Positions 51,803 to 61,468 of a DNA stretch of 64,000 nucleotides are shown here, piece by piece. Location of the stretch: positions 2,356,001-2,420,000 of the forward strand of contig NZ_OZ253579.1 of NCBI RefSeq assembly GCF_965263005.1. Reading direction: 5' to 3'. Below the pieces are notes generated by a model. It worked only from the letters and a program-made list of their open reading frames with translations, was not told the origin of the DNA and ran no database searches. The position numbers were made by a program, and so were the translations under genes. Origin of the DNA: Rariloculus sp965263005. GTDB taxonomy: Bacteria; Pseudomonadota; Gammaproteobacteria; Steroidobacterales; Rariloculaceae. The stretch's first letter is position 1. The number at the start of each line of letters is the position of its first letter.

Positions 51803-51830
51803 AGAACAATACATACATTATTGATAATAA

Positions 51831-54419
51831 ATGGTAATTGACCTGTCGCGTCAGTCGCCGCCGGAAGCCACACTCGTCGTTCGTAACGGGCTCGCCGCGC
51901 AGCAGTGGGAAGCCAGTCTGCTTGAGGCGCCCATATCCGGAGGCAGCCGGGCCTGGCGCGCACCGCAGTTGCGAACCTACCGCAACTGGGTCGGCGAGCT
52001 GTGGTCGAAGACGCCGCATCGCGGCGCAGCTGAAGTCCTGATCACACAGGCACAGAGCCACGTGTTGTGGCGGCAAGTGATCGGCGAATCCCGCGAAGGG
52101 CGGCAACTGATCGGTCATGATGGTCCGGCTGCTCTGGCCGCGAAGGCCTGGCGCTCGCTCCTGGCCTGGGACATCGACCCTTCAGCCTTGAAGGCTGGAC
52201 CGGGGCAGGCCGACTTCGACACCTTTCTGCGATGGTGCTTGAGCTACCGTGGTCGACTCAGGGACGCCAACTGGGTGGATGAGGCCGAAACCGATCGCAG
52301 GCTGCTCGATAGCGATTTCACGTCGCCGGAATCGATCGTGCTCGTCGACCAACACGAGCTTGCGCCCGTCCAGCAGAAGTTGATGGCGCGGCTGCGCGAA
52401 TCGGGCTGGGACGTTCGGCATGAAAAACCGCCCGAGTATCGGGCACGCTGCCGTCGGATCGAGCTGGCCGACGAGGACGACGAGCTCAGGTGTGCGGCCG
52501 AGTGGGGCCGGCAGTATCTGGGGACGTCGCCGTCGCGCCGAGTTGCGCTTGTTGTTGCCGATCTCGGCGCAAGGCGGGCCAGCGTAGATCGAAGCCTGGA
52601 GCACGCACTCGGACCTGACGGGTTTGCAGACCCCGGAGGCAGTGTACCTGTTGTGCTCGCAAGCGGCCGGCAGTTACTGCAGATGCCCGCGATCAACGCG
52701 GCGTTCTGCGGCGTCGCGCTGCTGTCGCCTCGTGGCACATTCGAAACACTGAGCCGGTGGTTGCGCAGCCCATACTTTCACGGCGCAGACTGGGCGCGGC
52801 GGTCAGAAGCAGCCTTACTCGAAACGCGGCTGCGCTCGCAACTGCTCGCGCAAATCGGATTCCTGCAAGCTTACCGACACGCCGGACTGGCCCGGACGAT
52901 GCGTCGCGATACCCCGCAACTGGCCGATCGACTCGATTCGGCGCTCGGTGAGATTCCGTTGCGGACGCGTTTGACGCCAACGGGCTGGAGCGCCGCCTGG
53001 CAGCGAAGCCTTGCGAAGCTCGGCTGGACGGACGCCATCGATGAAGAGGCAGTTCAAACGTGGGAACGGGCCCTCGCCGAGCTCGCTCAGCTCACACCAA
53101 TTCTTGGCGCGATTCCGATCGTCGCGGCGCTCGAGGAGTTCGAGCGGATACTTGGGCGCGCTCAACCTCCGGACCCGCTGTCGCTTCATGGGCTGCACGT
53201 GTTCGAGCATGTTGACGATATCGGTCCAGGCTACGATCACGCATGGATTACAGGCGTCAACGATTCGCGCTGGCCAGAACTCGCGCGCGACAATCCGCTG
53301 CTGCCGAGACGCCTGCAGACCCGGCACCGTATGCCGTGGTGCGACCCGCTCGATGCGCTTGGACGCTCCGAGCTAAGTCTCAAGCGTCTGATGACGAGAG
53401 TTCCAGAGATCATCTTCAGCTCGCCGAGACGCGAACAGGACCAGCGCAGCGCGCCGAGCGCGCTGATCGACGGCATGGAGCTCGCGGAGCTCGGCGAACT
53501 CCGCGTCGGCCGAAACGACGTTCACCGCCATCTGGCCAGGCGCAGGATCGAGCGTGTAGCGGATCCCGTCCCGCCGCTCAAAGGCTCGACGATCGTCGGC
53601 GGCGCGCAGACGCTGAACCTGCAGGCGAAGTGTCCGCTGCTTGCATTCTGCGCAAGCCGTCTCGCTGCGCGGCCACTGGAGCCCGTGGGGCGAGGTTTGT
53701 CAGCGGGGCTGCAGGGCATCGTCGCGCATCGTGCCGCGGAGCTGTTGTTCGAGGCGTCAGTGGCTCCCGACGCGCTCCTCGCGAGATTGCATCAGTCCGC
53801 CGAGCGCGCGCTCGACGAGGCGTTCGGCGCTACACGCAGCGCATTGAACCCGCTGTTCGAGCTCGAACTCGATCGCGTGACGACGCTGCTCGGCAAGCTC
53901 GTCGAAGCGGAGTCGCACAGAGCCGAGTTCAGCGTCGTGCACCTTGAGGAGCGTCGCGAGATCCGGATCGAATCCTGGCGGCTTCGAACCCGAATCGACC
54001 GCGTGGACGAACTGTCAGACGGTACCTTGGCCGTGCTCGACTACAAGACGGGCCAGGGCGTACGCAGACCGGACTGGTTTGCGGACAGGCTCGGCGATAC
54101 GCAGTTGCCTTTGTACACGCTCGAGCTTGGTGAGCGCGTCTCGGCGGCGGTCATCGTCGCGTTGCGTGAACCTCAAGTCACCTACAGGGGCATCTGGTGT
54201 GATCGTGACGCCTTTCCCGGCAGTTCCGCAAAGCTGCCCGATGAGCGCTCGTGGGAGGCACAACTTGGGATCTGGAGCGAGCAGCTTGCCGTTCTGGCAC
54301 GCGAATATGCCGGCGGCGATACGCGCCTGTTCGAGACCGGCATCGATGCCGTGAAGAAGAGCTACGCGCCGCTGAGCCGAATCTACGAGATCCTGGCCTC
54401 GTGGCGGGATCACACGTGA
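51831..54419 (+). CDS. AddB-like PD-(D/E)XK nuclease, probable DNA repair protein
   Basis: An 862-residue protein of the proteobacterial AddB-like family described as probable DNA repair protein. The N-terminal two thirds resemble an inactivated helicase (no Walker A is visible). The C-terminal RecB-type nuclease domain carries LAVLDYKTGQ near 735-745 as its D-x-K motif, with VDELSDG just before. Two Cys lie in KCPLLAFC near 600, possibly part of an iron-sulfur staple. It is followed by the AddA-like helicase with a GTGA overlap, so the two form a double-strand-break end-processing enzyme. The region before the ATG is AT-rich. Confidence 0.85.
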   Translation: MVIDLSRQSPPEATLVVRNGLAAQQWEASLLEAPISGGSRAWRAPQLRTYRNWVGELWSKTPHRGAAEVLITQAQSHVLWRQVIGESREGRQLIGHDGPAALAAKAWRSLLAWDIDPSALKAGPGQADFDTFLRWCLSYRGRLRDANWVDEAETDRRLLDSDFTSPESIVLVDQHELAPVQQKLMARLRESGWDVRHEKPPEYRARCRRIELADEDDELRCAAEWGRQYLGTSPSRRVALVVADLGARRASVDRSLEHALGPDGFADPGGSVPVVLASGRQLLQMPAINAAFCGVALLSPRGTFETLSRWLRSPYFHGADWARRSEAALLETRLRSQLLAQIGFLQAYRHAGLARTMRRDTPQLADRLDSALGEIPLRTRLTPTGWSAAWQRSLAKLGWTDAIDEEAVQTWERALAELAQLTPILGAIPIVAALEEFERILGRAQPPDPLSLHGLHVFEHVDDIGPGYDHAWITGVNDSRWPELARDNPLLPRRLQTRHRMPWCDPLDALGRSELSLKRLMTRVPEIIFSSPRREQDQRSAPSALIDGMELAELGELRVGRNDVHRHLARRRIERVADPVPPLKGSTIVGGAQTLNLQAKCPLLAFCASRLAARPLEPVGRGLSAGLQGIVAHRAAELLFEASVAPDALLARLHQSAERALDEAFGATRSALNPLFELELDRVTTLLGKLVEAESHRAEFSVVHLEERREIRIESWRLRTRIDRVDELSDGTLAVLDYKTGQGVRRPDWFADRLGDTQLPLYTLELGERVSAAVIVALREPQVTYRGIWCDRDAFPGSSAKLPDERSWEAQLGIWSEQLAVLAREYAGGDTRLFETGIDAVKKSYAPLSRIYEILASWRDHT

Positions 54420-57400
54420 GCTCAGGACCGCGAGACAGCTCGGCGCGGCGCCGCGCGCTCGACGCCCATCGTTCCTTCATCGTGCAGGCGCCAGCCGGCT
54501 CAGGCAAGACCGAGCTGCTCATTCAACGCTATCTGACGTTGCTCAGGGACGTCGAGCAACCCGAGCAGATCGTCGCAATTACGTTCACGAGAAAGGCGGC
54601 AGCCGAGATGCGTGCGCGCATTGTCAACGCGCTGCGCGATGCGGCGAACGGGGAATCCGCGGCCGAGCCACATCGGGCGCTTACGCTTGAACTCGCTGTC
54701 GCCGTGCTTGAGCGTGATAGCGCGCTCGGGTGGTCGTTGCTCGCACAACCCAGGCGCATGAGGATCGACACGCTCGATGCGCTGAACGCCTGGCTCGCAC
54801 TGCAACTTCCGATTCTGGCAGGCGGCGCTGCCGGTGCACGTATCGTCGAGGACGCGAGCGCGTTGTACGGCCTGGCAGCGCGTCGAACGCTCGACGAGTT
54901 GGGGGCGACCGGCACACTCGGCGATGCGCTTCGATCCTTGCTGCCCTTGCTCGGCAACTCCCAGGTTCGCCTGGAGTCTTTGCTGGTTGATCTGCTGCCG
55001 AAACGCGATCAATGGCTGCGCCACCTGGCGAGCAGCAACGACACGGACTTGCGGAGGGACCTCGAGCGCGCGCTCGAACAGGCAATCGAGGATGAGCTGG
55101 ATCGAGTCGAGGGGCTGTGTCCGTCCGGACTCGGACCTCGTCTGGAACCATTGCTGCACCATGCGGCGCGCCATTCCGACGATGAAACGATCAAGGCAGC
55201 CTCCCGGGCTTGTCTTGAACCGCCGCCTTCCGGGACGGCCGGCAGGCTCGTGAAGTGGCGGGGCATCGCACACCTGTTGCTGACCGGGACAGGCACGTGG
55301 CGGCTTGCCGTGACCAGGAAGCAGGGGTTCGCGCCCGAACATCCCGACGAGAAGAAAGAGTTTCTGGGCGTCCTCGATTCGTTGCGCGACGAGGCGGAGC
55401 TTCGCGACGCGCTAGCCGTCGTGCCGAAGCTGCCCGACCCGGGGTACTCCCCGACACAGTGGCGGAACCTTGAGGCCTTGAGCCGCGTTCTTACGCATCT
55501 CGTCGTCGAGCTTCGCGTGATATTCGCCGACCGGGAGACTGTCGATTTCATCGAGCTCGCGCTTTCGGCGCAACGCGCGCTCGGGCAGGTCGATGAGCCG
55601 TCCGAACTCCTGCTTGCGCTCGATCACCGCATTCACCATCTGCTGATAGACGAATTCCAGGACACCTCGCGTACGCAACTCAGGCTCATCGAGCTCCTGA
55701 CGGCGGGTTGGCAGCGGGGCGATGGCCGCACACTGTTTCTCGTCGGCGACCCGATGCAGTCGATCTATCGGTTCCGCGACGCGGACATGTCGTTGTTTCT
55801 CGAGGCCACGCGGCACGGCATTGGCCACGTCGATTGCGAGCCGTTGATCCTTGAAAGCAATTTCCGCAGCGCGCCCGCGATCGTCGACTGGATCAATCGG
55901 GCGTTTGCGAGCGTCTTTCCGGCCGAGGACGATATTGCGAGCGGCGCCGCGAAATTTCATCCTTCTGCGGCAACTCGCGAATCCACTGAAGATCAGGCAG
56001 TCGAGCTGCACTCATTGCGCAGCGACGACGGGCAAGCTGAACTTGAGCGTGTCGTGGAGGTCCTCGAGAGCGAACGCGCGCGTTGCGCGAACCAATCGAT
56101 CGGTATTCTCGTCCAGAGCCGCACGCATCTCTCAGGCTTGCTCGAGCGGCTCGCCGCGAAAGGATGGCCGGTGCGTGCCATCGAGATCGATTCCGTTGCC
56201 GAGGTTCAGGTTGGCCAGGACTTGATCGGCCTGACGCGGGCGCTTTCGCACCTGGGCGACCGGATCGCGTGGCTGGGAGTGCTTCGGGCGCCCTGGTGCG
56301 GGCTCGGTTGGCGCGATCTCGATGCACTGTGCGGCGATGCCCCGGATCGGACAATCTGGGACCTGTTGAACGATCCGGATCGCATCGAGTCCCTGAGCCC
56401 GGACGGACAACAGCGACTGCTCGCAGTGCACGATGTGCTCGGCACGGCACTTGGATCACGCGGGGATCGGCCTTTCGCCCGCTGGGTCGAGCACACCTGG
56501 ATGGAACTTGACGGCCCCTCATGTCTCGAACAGCGCGAGGACTTCAACACGGTCGATCAGTTCTTCGGTCTGCTCGACGCGGCGACTGAGACGGGCGACA
56601 TCGAGGATCCCGCTCTGATCGAGAGCGTATTCTCGCGTCCGTTGGCGCAGGCGGATCCACCGGATCAGGCCGGCATCGAGATCATGACCGTTCATCGAGC
56701 CAAGGGGCTCGAATTCGATACGGTCGTGCTGTTCGGGCTGGCCAGAGAGACTCGCCGCGAGAAGACGAGAGCGCTTTACTGGATGGAGCGTACCGCCACG
56801 GATGGAGCGGGCGCGCTGATCATGGCGCCGATGTCTCGCGACCCGGACCGGTTGACCGCGTTTGTCAGACAAGTCGAGGATCGCAAGCAACTCGCGGAGC
56901 GGGCCAGGCTGCTCTACGTTGCGACAACGCGCGCTCGCGATCGTTTGCACCTCGTGCTTCGGCTCCGGCCCAATGAAGCGAACCCTCGGCCTCGTACACT
57001 GCTTGCTTGCGTGTGGCCCGAGCTGTCGGCGGACTTTCGCGCCGCTGATATCCACCCGCCCGACCGGGCAGCCGAAGCGAGCACGGTGCGCCCGATGCTT
57101 CGGCGCTTCGCCGACGGTTTCGGGTCTGCCAAGAGCGGTCGGTCTTCGCGGCTCCACGCGTTAATCGCATCGCTTCGGCGTGTCGACCCCGATATTAGTC
57201 GCGTATTCGCTCCACGGGACCCCGACACTCGCGGCATCGACAGCGAAGCTCGCTTCCGGAGGCCGCAATACCAGTGGGCCGGTCAATCCGCCGTGCAGAC
57301 AGGGATTGTCGTCCACCGCCATCTGCGCCGGATTGCGGATACGGGTCTCGGTGCCTGGGACTCCGGCGCGATAGACGGTCTCACAAGCCAGTTCCGCCTC

Positions 57401-57814
57401 GAGTTGGCTCAGCTAGGTGTCGAATCGAGCGAGCTCGTGGCGGCGGCGGCGAATGTGGCCGCGGCGCTTAGTCGAATTATCGAGGATCCCGACGGTCGCT
57501 GGATTCTGTCCGCGCACTGCGAAGCGTCTTCGGAGCTGCGCTTGACGATTCGCGGCGCGACACGGTTGGAGCACCTCCAACTCGATCGCACCTTCATCGA
57601 CGGCAAGACCGGAGTGCGCTGGATCATCGACTACAAGACGAGCGCACACGAGGGAAGCGACATTGATTCGTTCCTCGACTCCGAAGTCACGCGCTACCGT
57701 GCGCAGCTAGATCGTTACGCTTCGGCAATGGCTGAGATCGACTCGAGACCGATTCGAGTCGGCCTCTACTTTCCATTGCTCGGAGCGTTTCGCCACTGGC
57801 AACCGAACACATAG
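54416..57814 (+). CDS. AddA/UvrD-like helicase-nuclease
   Basis: An 1132-residue superfamily 1A helicase fused to a RecB-family nuclease. Walker A is APAGSGKTELL (K31), motif II LLIDEFQDTSRTQL near 413, motif III GDPMQSIYRFRDA near 445, motif V MTVHRAKGLEFDTVV near 760 and motif VI YVATTRARDRLHL near 840. The nuclease motif is WIIDYKTS near 1070, with a QLDRYASAM segment after it. GTG 54416 overlaps the AddB-like stop (GTGA). The pair would act as RecBCD/AddAB does: unwinding and trimming broken DNA ends before RecA loading. Confidence 0.92.
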   Translation: MSSGPRDSSARRRALDAHRSFIVQAPAGSGKTELLIQRYLTLLRDVEQPEQIVAITFTRKAAAEMRARIVNALRDAANGESAAEPHRALTLELAVAVLERDSALGWSLLAQPRRMRIDTLDALNAWLALQLPILAGGAAGARIVEDASALYGLAARRTLDELGATGTLGDALRSLLPLLGNSQVRLESLLVDLLPKRDQWLRHLASSNDTDLRRDLERALEQAIEDELDRVEGLCPSGLGPRLEPLLHHAARHSDDETIKAASRACLEPPPSGTAGRLVKWRGIAHLLLTGTGTWRLAVTRKQGFAPEHPDEKKEFLGVLDSLRDEAELRDALAVVPKLPDPGYSPTQWRNLEALSRVLTHLVVELRVIFADRETVDFIELALSAQRALGQVDEPSELLLALDHRIHHLLIDEFQDTSRTQLRLIELLTAGWQRGDGRTLFLVGDPMQSIYRFRDADMSLFLEATRHGIGHVDCEPLILESNFRSAPAIVDWINRAFASVFPAEDDIASGAAKFHPSAATRESTEDQAVELHSLRSDDGQAELERVVEVLESERARCANQSIGILVQSRTHLSGLLERLAAKGWPVRAIEIDSVAEVQVGQDLIGLTRALSHLGDRIAWLGVLRAPWCGLGWRDLDALCGDAPDRTIWDLLNDPDRIESLSPDGQQRLLAVHDVLGTALGSRGDRPFARWVEHTWMELDGPSCLEQREDFNTVDQFFGLLDAATETGDIEDPALIESVFSRPLAQADPPDQAGIEIMTVHRAKGLEFDTVVLFGLARETRREKTRALYWMERTATDGAGALIMAPMSRDPDRLTAFVRQVEDRKQLAERARLLYVATTRARDRLHLVLRLRPNEANPRPRTLLACVWPELSADFRAADIHPPDRAAEASTVRPMLRRFADGFGSAKSGRSSRLHALIASLRRVDPDISRVFAPRDPDTRGIDSEARFRRPQYQWAGQSAVQTGIVVHRHLRRIADTGLGAWDSGAIDGLTSQFRLELAQLGVESSELVAAAANVAAALSRIIEDPDGRWILSAHCEASSELRLTIRGATRLEHLQLDRTFIDGKTGVRWIIDYKTSAHEGSDIDSFLDSEVTRYRAQLDRYASAMAEIDSRPIRVGLYFPLLGAFRHWQPNT

Positions 57815-57833
57815 GCCGACCGGATTTCGCCAC

Positions 57834-57941
57834 GGCAGCCCGTGGCAAAAGTCCGGCGTCGCACGGAGACCGTCGAGGCGCCCGCCCGGCAAGGCGCGAG
57901 GAGCGAGAATATCGGGAATATTTGAACGACGAGCAACGCCG
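57834..57941. repeat. Dispersed intergenic repeat, copy lacking the right end
   Basis: The copy begins GGCAGCCCGTGGCAAAAGTC and shares GGCGCGAGGAGCGAGAATAT and GACGAGCAACGC with the 50285 copy. Its left end forms a small hairpin GCCACGG/CCGTGGC (57829-57846). It fills the whole gap between the convergent addA-like and gspN genes and ends exactly before the gspN stop codon, so it may help end transcription from both sides. Confidence 0.75.
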
Positions 57942-58733
57942 CTACAGCGTACTGAGCCAGGGCTGAAGATCCAGTGTGCGCCAGCCGTCCCGATCGGTGT
58001 CGACTGTCAGCAGATTGAGCGGAACGATCAGCTCGTTGGGCAGATTCCGACGCTCCCGTACGCGCGCGCTAACGCGCGGCGCGGAGCCTGCAAGCGTGTA
58101 GGGACGACCGAGTTCGAGCGACAGATCGGCGGTGATTTCGAGCGGTCCCCCGGCATCGCGAACGTTAGCCATGATGGATCGTCCCGAGACGCCGGTCAGC
58201 GTGACTTCGAAGTCGCCGAATGGAATCAGGGCGGGGGCATCGCCGGCCGCGACGAGCGGCGGTACGCGCAGCTGTTCAATCCGCAGACTGCCCGCCACGG
58301 CCGTCGGCCAACCGTCCCGGATTTCCATCGTCTCGAGGCTCAAGCTCGCAAGACCCTGCACGCCGCCCAACTGGAGCGCGCCGTCGAGTGCCGCAAGATT
58401 CGCGCTCGCCTGCAGGCTCGACACGCTGATCGTCCCCGGTGACACGGTCAGTTCGCCGCGCACGAAACCATTGCCGAGTCTCGCTTCGAACTGCGTCGAG
58501 ACGCGTCCGAGAAACAAGGGCAGGGCATCGAGGTTCCAGCGCAAGTCCCGCATCGGGACGCCGGGCAGCGACGCCAGGTCGGCGCTGCCCGACCAGATGG
58601 TGCCGTCGATACTGCCGAGACGAAACGCGTCGGGCGCAAACCAACGATGGGCTGTGCCGGCCGGGAACAGCGCGACGGCAAACGCGATGTAGGCTGCGCA
58701 GCCCAGAGCAAGCCACGACGCCCGGGTCCGCAC
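57942..58733 (-). CDS. gspN: Type II secretion protein N
   Basis: A 263-residue protein with an N-terminal membrane segment (about 8-28) and a beta-rich periplasmic body with repeated LRW/LSLE/VRG strands, as in the GspN family. GspN is an accessory inner-membrane component at the end of many gsp operons. It is 3 bp after gspM. Confidence 0.83.
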   Translation of the reverse strand: MRTRASWLALGCAAYIAFAVALFPAGTAHRWFAPDAFRLGSIDGTIWSGSADLASLPGVPMRDLRWNLDALPLFLGRVSTQFEARLGNGFVRGELTVSPGTISVSSLQASANLAALDGALQLGGVQGLASLSLETMEIRDGWPTAVAGSLRIEQLRVPPLVAAGDAPALIPFGDFEVTLTGVSGRSIMANVRDAGGPLEITADLSLELGRPYTLAGSAPRVSARVRERRNLPNELIVPLNLLTVDTDRDGWRTLDLQPWLSTL

Positions 58734-58736
58734 GAT

Positions 58737-59210
58737 TCAGGACCTTCTCAGAAATAGCTGCCCGCTGACGAGGCCGGGCGCTCGTGTGCCGTTGAACGAC
58801 GCAGACTCGACAGCGACGCCGTAAGTCACGTCGAGCATGACGAGCCAGCCGATCAGAACGTCGAACGGCGCATCTCGAAAGCTCACATTGATGCCGTCGG
58901 AACCGTCAGGCCGGGTTTGAGAAAAGCGATCGGACAGTCCGAAGGATTGGGCCGTGTTGGCGACGAGCACGACGAGCGACTGCGCCGAGTCACCGCGCGT
59001 CGCAACTGAGCCGCTCGCCGCGATCCCAGCCGCGCGCTGCAAATCGATGAGCAGGAGCCGCTTCTCAGCGACCGCATCGCGCAGCGCGCCCGACCCGGTC
59101 TGCAGCGGGGACCATACGTACCCCCAAACGACGATACACACGGCCGCAGCGCCGCCGACGCCAACGATCAAGCGGTGCCGGGGTTTGAGATTTGCGAACC
59201 AGTCTCTCAT
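58737..59210 (-). CDS. gspM: Type II secretion protein M
   Basis: A 157-residue protein with one membrane helix (about 14-33, RLIVGVGGAAAVCIVVWGYV) and a ferredoxin-like periplasmic domain. GspM binds GspL in the inner-membrane platform. The start overlaps the gspL stop by 4 bp. Confidence 0.88.
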   Translation of the reverse strand: MRDWFANLKPRHRLIVGVGGAAAVCIVVWGYVWSPLQTGSGALRDAVAEKRLLLIDLQRAAGIAASGSVATRGDSAQSLVVLVANTAQSFGLSDRFSQTRPDGSDGINVSFRDAPFDVLIGWLVMLDVTYGVAVESASFNGTRAPGLVSGQLFLRRS

Positions 59211-60442
59211 GGTTCGTTCGCCGCGACCCGGACCCGTCCCTCGATACCGGTACCGCTGTCGGCCGTCGATTCTATGCGCACGTCAAACCTGTCGGTCCGG
59301 ATGACGTTCTGCGCAAACTGGTCCAGCGCCGGAACGTTCGGGACGAGGAGGCGCAGGTCCATGACACGATTGCGGTAGCTCAAAGCCTCGATCGTACTGT
59401 CGTCGCCGCGATATTCAGCGACGGTGGCAAGCGTAGTGAGAAATGTCTCGCTGCTTGCAAGCGTCGTTTGCCCCGCATCGCTCAATCGACGGCTCACCTC
59501 AATCGCGCACACCGAAATTCGCGCCGACGAAAACTGCTGCTCGCAACTTGCCGCCAACCGTGCCGTGAGGGCTTGATCCTCGCGTTGGAGCCTGACGTAA
59601 TCGATCCCCTGGGCCACGAGCGACACGAGAACCATCGCGAGCAATAGGCCGGCCGCGGCACGCCAGGGCCGAAGCAACTCGCCCCAATCGGACTTCACGG
59701 CATAGCGGCCTTGAAGCAGATTCGCGCCGGGCTGAAATACGATGGTCGCGCCTAGCCTTTGGAGCAGATCGTCGGCCAGGCTCTTGACATCCACGCTCGA
59801 TAGCCGCGTCTGCAGTTCGGCGATGCCGGAACGATGCTCGCGCTGGGCCGCCTCGTCGACATGGATCAGTGCGTGCCGGAGGTCCGACCGGTCATCCGAT
59901 TGCGCTTCGAGCAGTTCGTAGACTTCAGGTAAATCGAGACCCTCGAGTACGAACGCCGGCTGTCCTGGCCTCCGGCCGTAAATGCACCGGCCCTCGACGA
60001 TGAGATTCAGCGTCGACGGCGTATCGGGCACGCCATCGGTATCGGCGTAAATCGCATCCGGTGTGACCCCCGCGGACTCGAGCCGTTCCAGCCAGATTTC
60101 GAGTTGCGCTCTGGTGATCGCCGATACGGCGTGATTACCTGAATCCAGGCGCTTGCCTACGGCGAAGTGCAGTCGCTCCACGTCCTCGGCGAAATTCTCC
60201 TCGAGCAAGTACGGCAACATCCGCCGCACGCGCGATTGGCCCACGTTGGGTACGGCTGCCTGCGTCGTCAATACTTCCGAACCCGGCAGCAGAACGATGA
60301 CGCGTTCATTGCTCACGGCGCGAGCCGCCTCGTCAAGCGGCCCGCTCGTGACCGGTCCGAGCAGACGGCCGTCACCGTCGAGCGCAGCCCATGTGCAATC
60401 GGTCGAGTTCGAGCGCAGGCGGATGAGCAAATGGTCCCGCAT
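59207..60442 (-). CDS. gspL: Type II secretion protein L
   Basis: A 411-residue protein. The cytoplasmic actin-like domain (about 1-240) docks the GspE ATPase; it includes VIVLLPGSEVLTTQAAVPN near 50 and YLLEENFAEDVERLHFAVG near 80. One membrane helix (AAGLLLAMVLVSLVAQGI near 262-280) and a periplasmic domain follow. It is 3 bp after gspK. Confidence 0.9.
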   Translation of the reverse strand: MRDHLLIRLRSNSTDCTWAALDGDGRLLGPVTSGPLDEAARAVSNERVIVLLPGSEVLTTQAAVPNVGQSRVRRMLPYLLEENFAEDVERLHFAVGKRLDSGNHAVSAITRAQLEIWLERLESAGVTPDAIYADTDGVPDTPSTLNLIVEGRCIYGRRPGQPAFVLEGLDLPEVYELLEAQSDDRSDLRHALIHVDEAAQREHRSGIAELQTRLSSVDVKSLADDLLQRLGATIVFQPGANLLQGRYAVKSDWGELLRPWRAAAGLLLAMVLVSLVAQGIDYVRLQREDQALTARLAASCEQQFSSARISVCAIEVSRRLSDAGQTTLASSETFLTTLATVAEYRGDDSTIEALSYRNRVMDLRLLVPNVPALDQFAQNVIRTDRFDVRIESTADSGTGIEGRVRVAANEP

Positions 60443-60445
60443 CGA

Positions 60446-61468
60446 CTATTCAACTCCTTGACTGCGAAACAGAACGCGCGTCAAGCCGCTCGTATCGCGT
60501 TGCAATACGGAACGCATCCTCAATTGCGTCATGCCGAGCACGACCGTACCGGTCAACAGAAAATGATCGCTGTCCACGCTCATATGCTCGAACATTTCAG
60601 GTGGAACAAGGTCCGCAAACACAGTCTCGATGTCCACGAATCCGGCGGCACCGCGTTCCTCGACGAGCGAGGCGGCCGTAGACAAATCCAGCTCGTCCGA
60701 CAGCGTAGCCAGGAGGAGAGCCGGAGCCGTATTGACGTTTAGTCTCGTCCCGATTGGCAGCGCGGTAACGTAAGGTGCGACCAACGCATAGCTCTCCGCG
60801 TCGAATCCCGTCACAGCCATGAGCTCCGACGGAGACGTTATCATAACGTTAGCCGTACGGTACTGTGGGTTCGTATTACCGTAAGCAGCATCTTCTGCGC
60901 CATCGGGAAAGCGCGGATCAGCATCGGGATCGAGCCAATCGACGATCGCACCGGCAAGGACCGGATCGAGCCCGACGTGAGCCAGCAATCGTTCGAACTG
61001 CCGCAGGGCCAGTGCGTCTTCTTCACCGGACTCATCGACGAGATTGTTGAGATTGAAACGCCCGTGCAGATCCTCGATGCGCCCGGTGATGACGCCGCCT
61101 TCCACTGGCAACGGCGGGATTTCCGTTGCCCAGAGCTCAGCAAGATTGTCGCTGAACGGAGAATCCACCAGGTCCTGACGCAGGATGTCTGCCGCCCAGG
61201 CTTCGGCGCCCTGGGTATACATCAGTCCCTGATCGGCAGCGAGCGCTGCCGCTGTCCGTCGCTGATCGAGCTGCGCTTGCCACATCAGATTGACCGCGAG
61301 AATGGTTCCGACCGTCACAACGAGCATCGCCGTGAGCACGGCCACGCCGCGTTGCCGATGACGGCACGCTAGCAGTCCGTGGTGAAAGTCCCGCGTCGCA
61401 CGGAGACCGGCGAGGCGCCCGGCCGGCAAGGCGTGGGCTGCCAGGCCACGACAGTTTCGAGCGTTCAA
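60446..61468 (-). CDS. gspK: Type II secretion minor pseudopilin K
   Basis: A 340-residue minor pseudopilin that caps the pseudopilus tip. The prepilin cleavage Gly is in RHRQRG, followed by VAVLTAMLVVTVGTILAVNL; GspK normally lacks the Glu at +5, as here. The large globular domain contains the YGNTNPQYRTANVMITSPSE segment. The only start upstream of the helix is TTG 61468, overlapping the gspJ stop (TTGA). The codons between it and RHRQRG are made of the dispersed repeat (61371-61446), giving an unusually long leader of about 40 residues. Confidence 0.9.
   Translation of the reverse strand: MNARNCRGLAAHALPAGRLAGLRATRDFHHGLLACRHRQRGVAVLTAMLVVTVGTILAVNLMWQAQLDQRRTAAALAADQGLMYTQGAEAWAADILRQDLVDSPFSDNLAELWATEIPPLPVEGGVITGRIEDLHGRFNLNNLVDESGEEDALALRQFERLLAHVGLDPVLAGAIVDWLDPDADPRFPDGAEDAAYGNTNPQYRTANVMITSPSELMAVTGFDAESYALVAPYVTALPIGTRLNVNTAPALLLATLSDELDLSTAASLVEERGAAGFVDIETVFADLVPPEMFEHMSVDSDHFLLTGTVVLGMTQLRMRSVLQRDTSGLTRVLFRSQGVE
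61371..61446. repeat. Dispersed repeat copy inside the 5' end of gspK
   Basis: GCAGTCCGTGGTGAAAGTCC at the left, GCGTCGCACGGAGACCG and CGAGGCGCCC inside, and GGGCTGCCAGGCC at the right match the 50285 and 57834 copies. The inner AATAT part is deleted. It is in frame within gspK and is translated as part of the leader. Confidence 0.75.
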
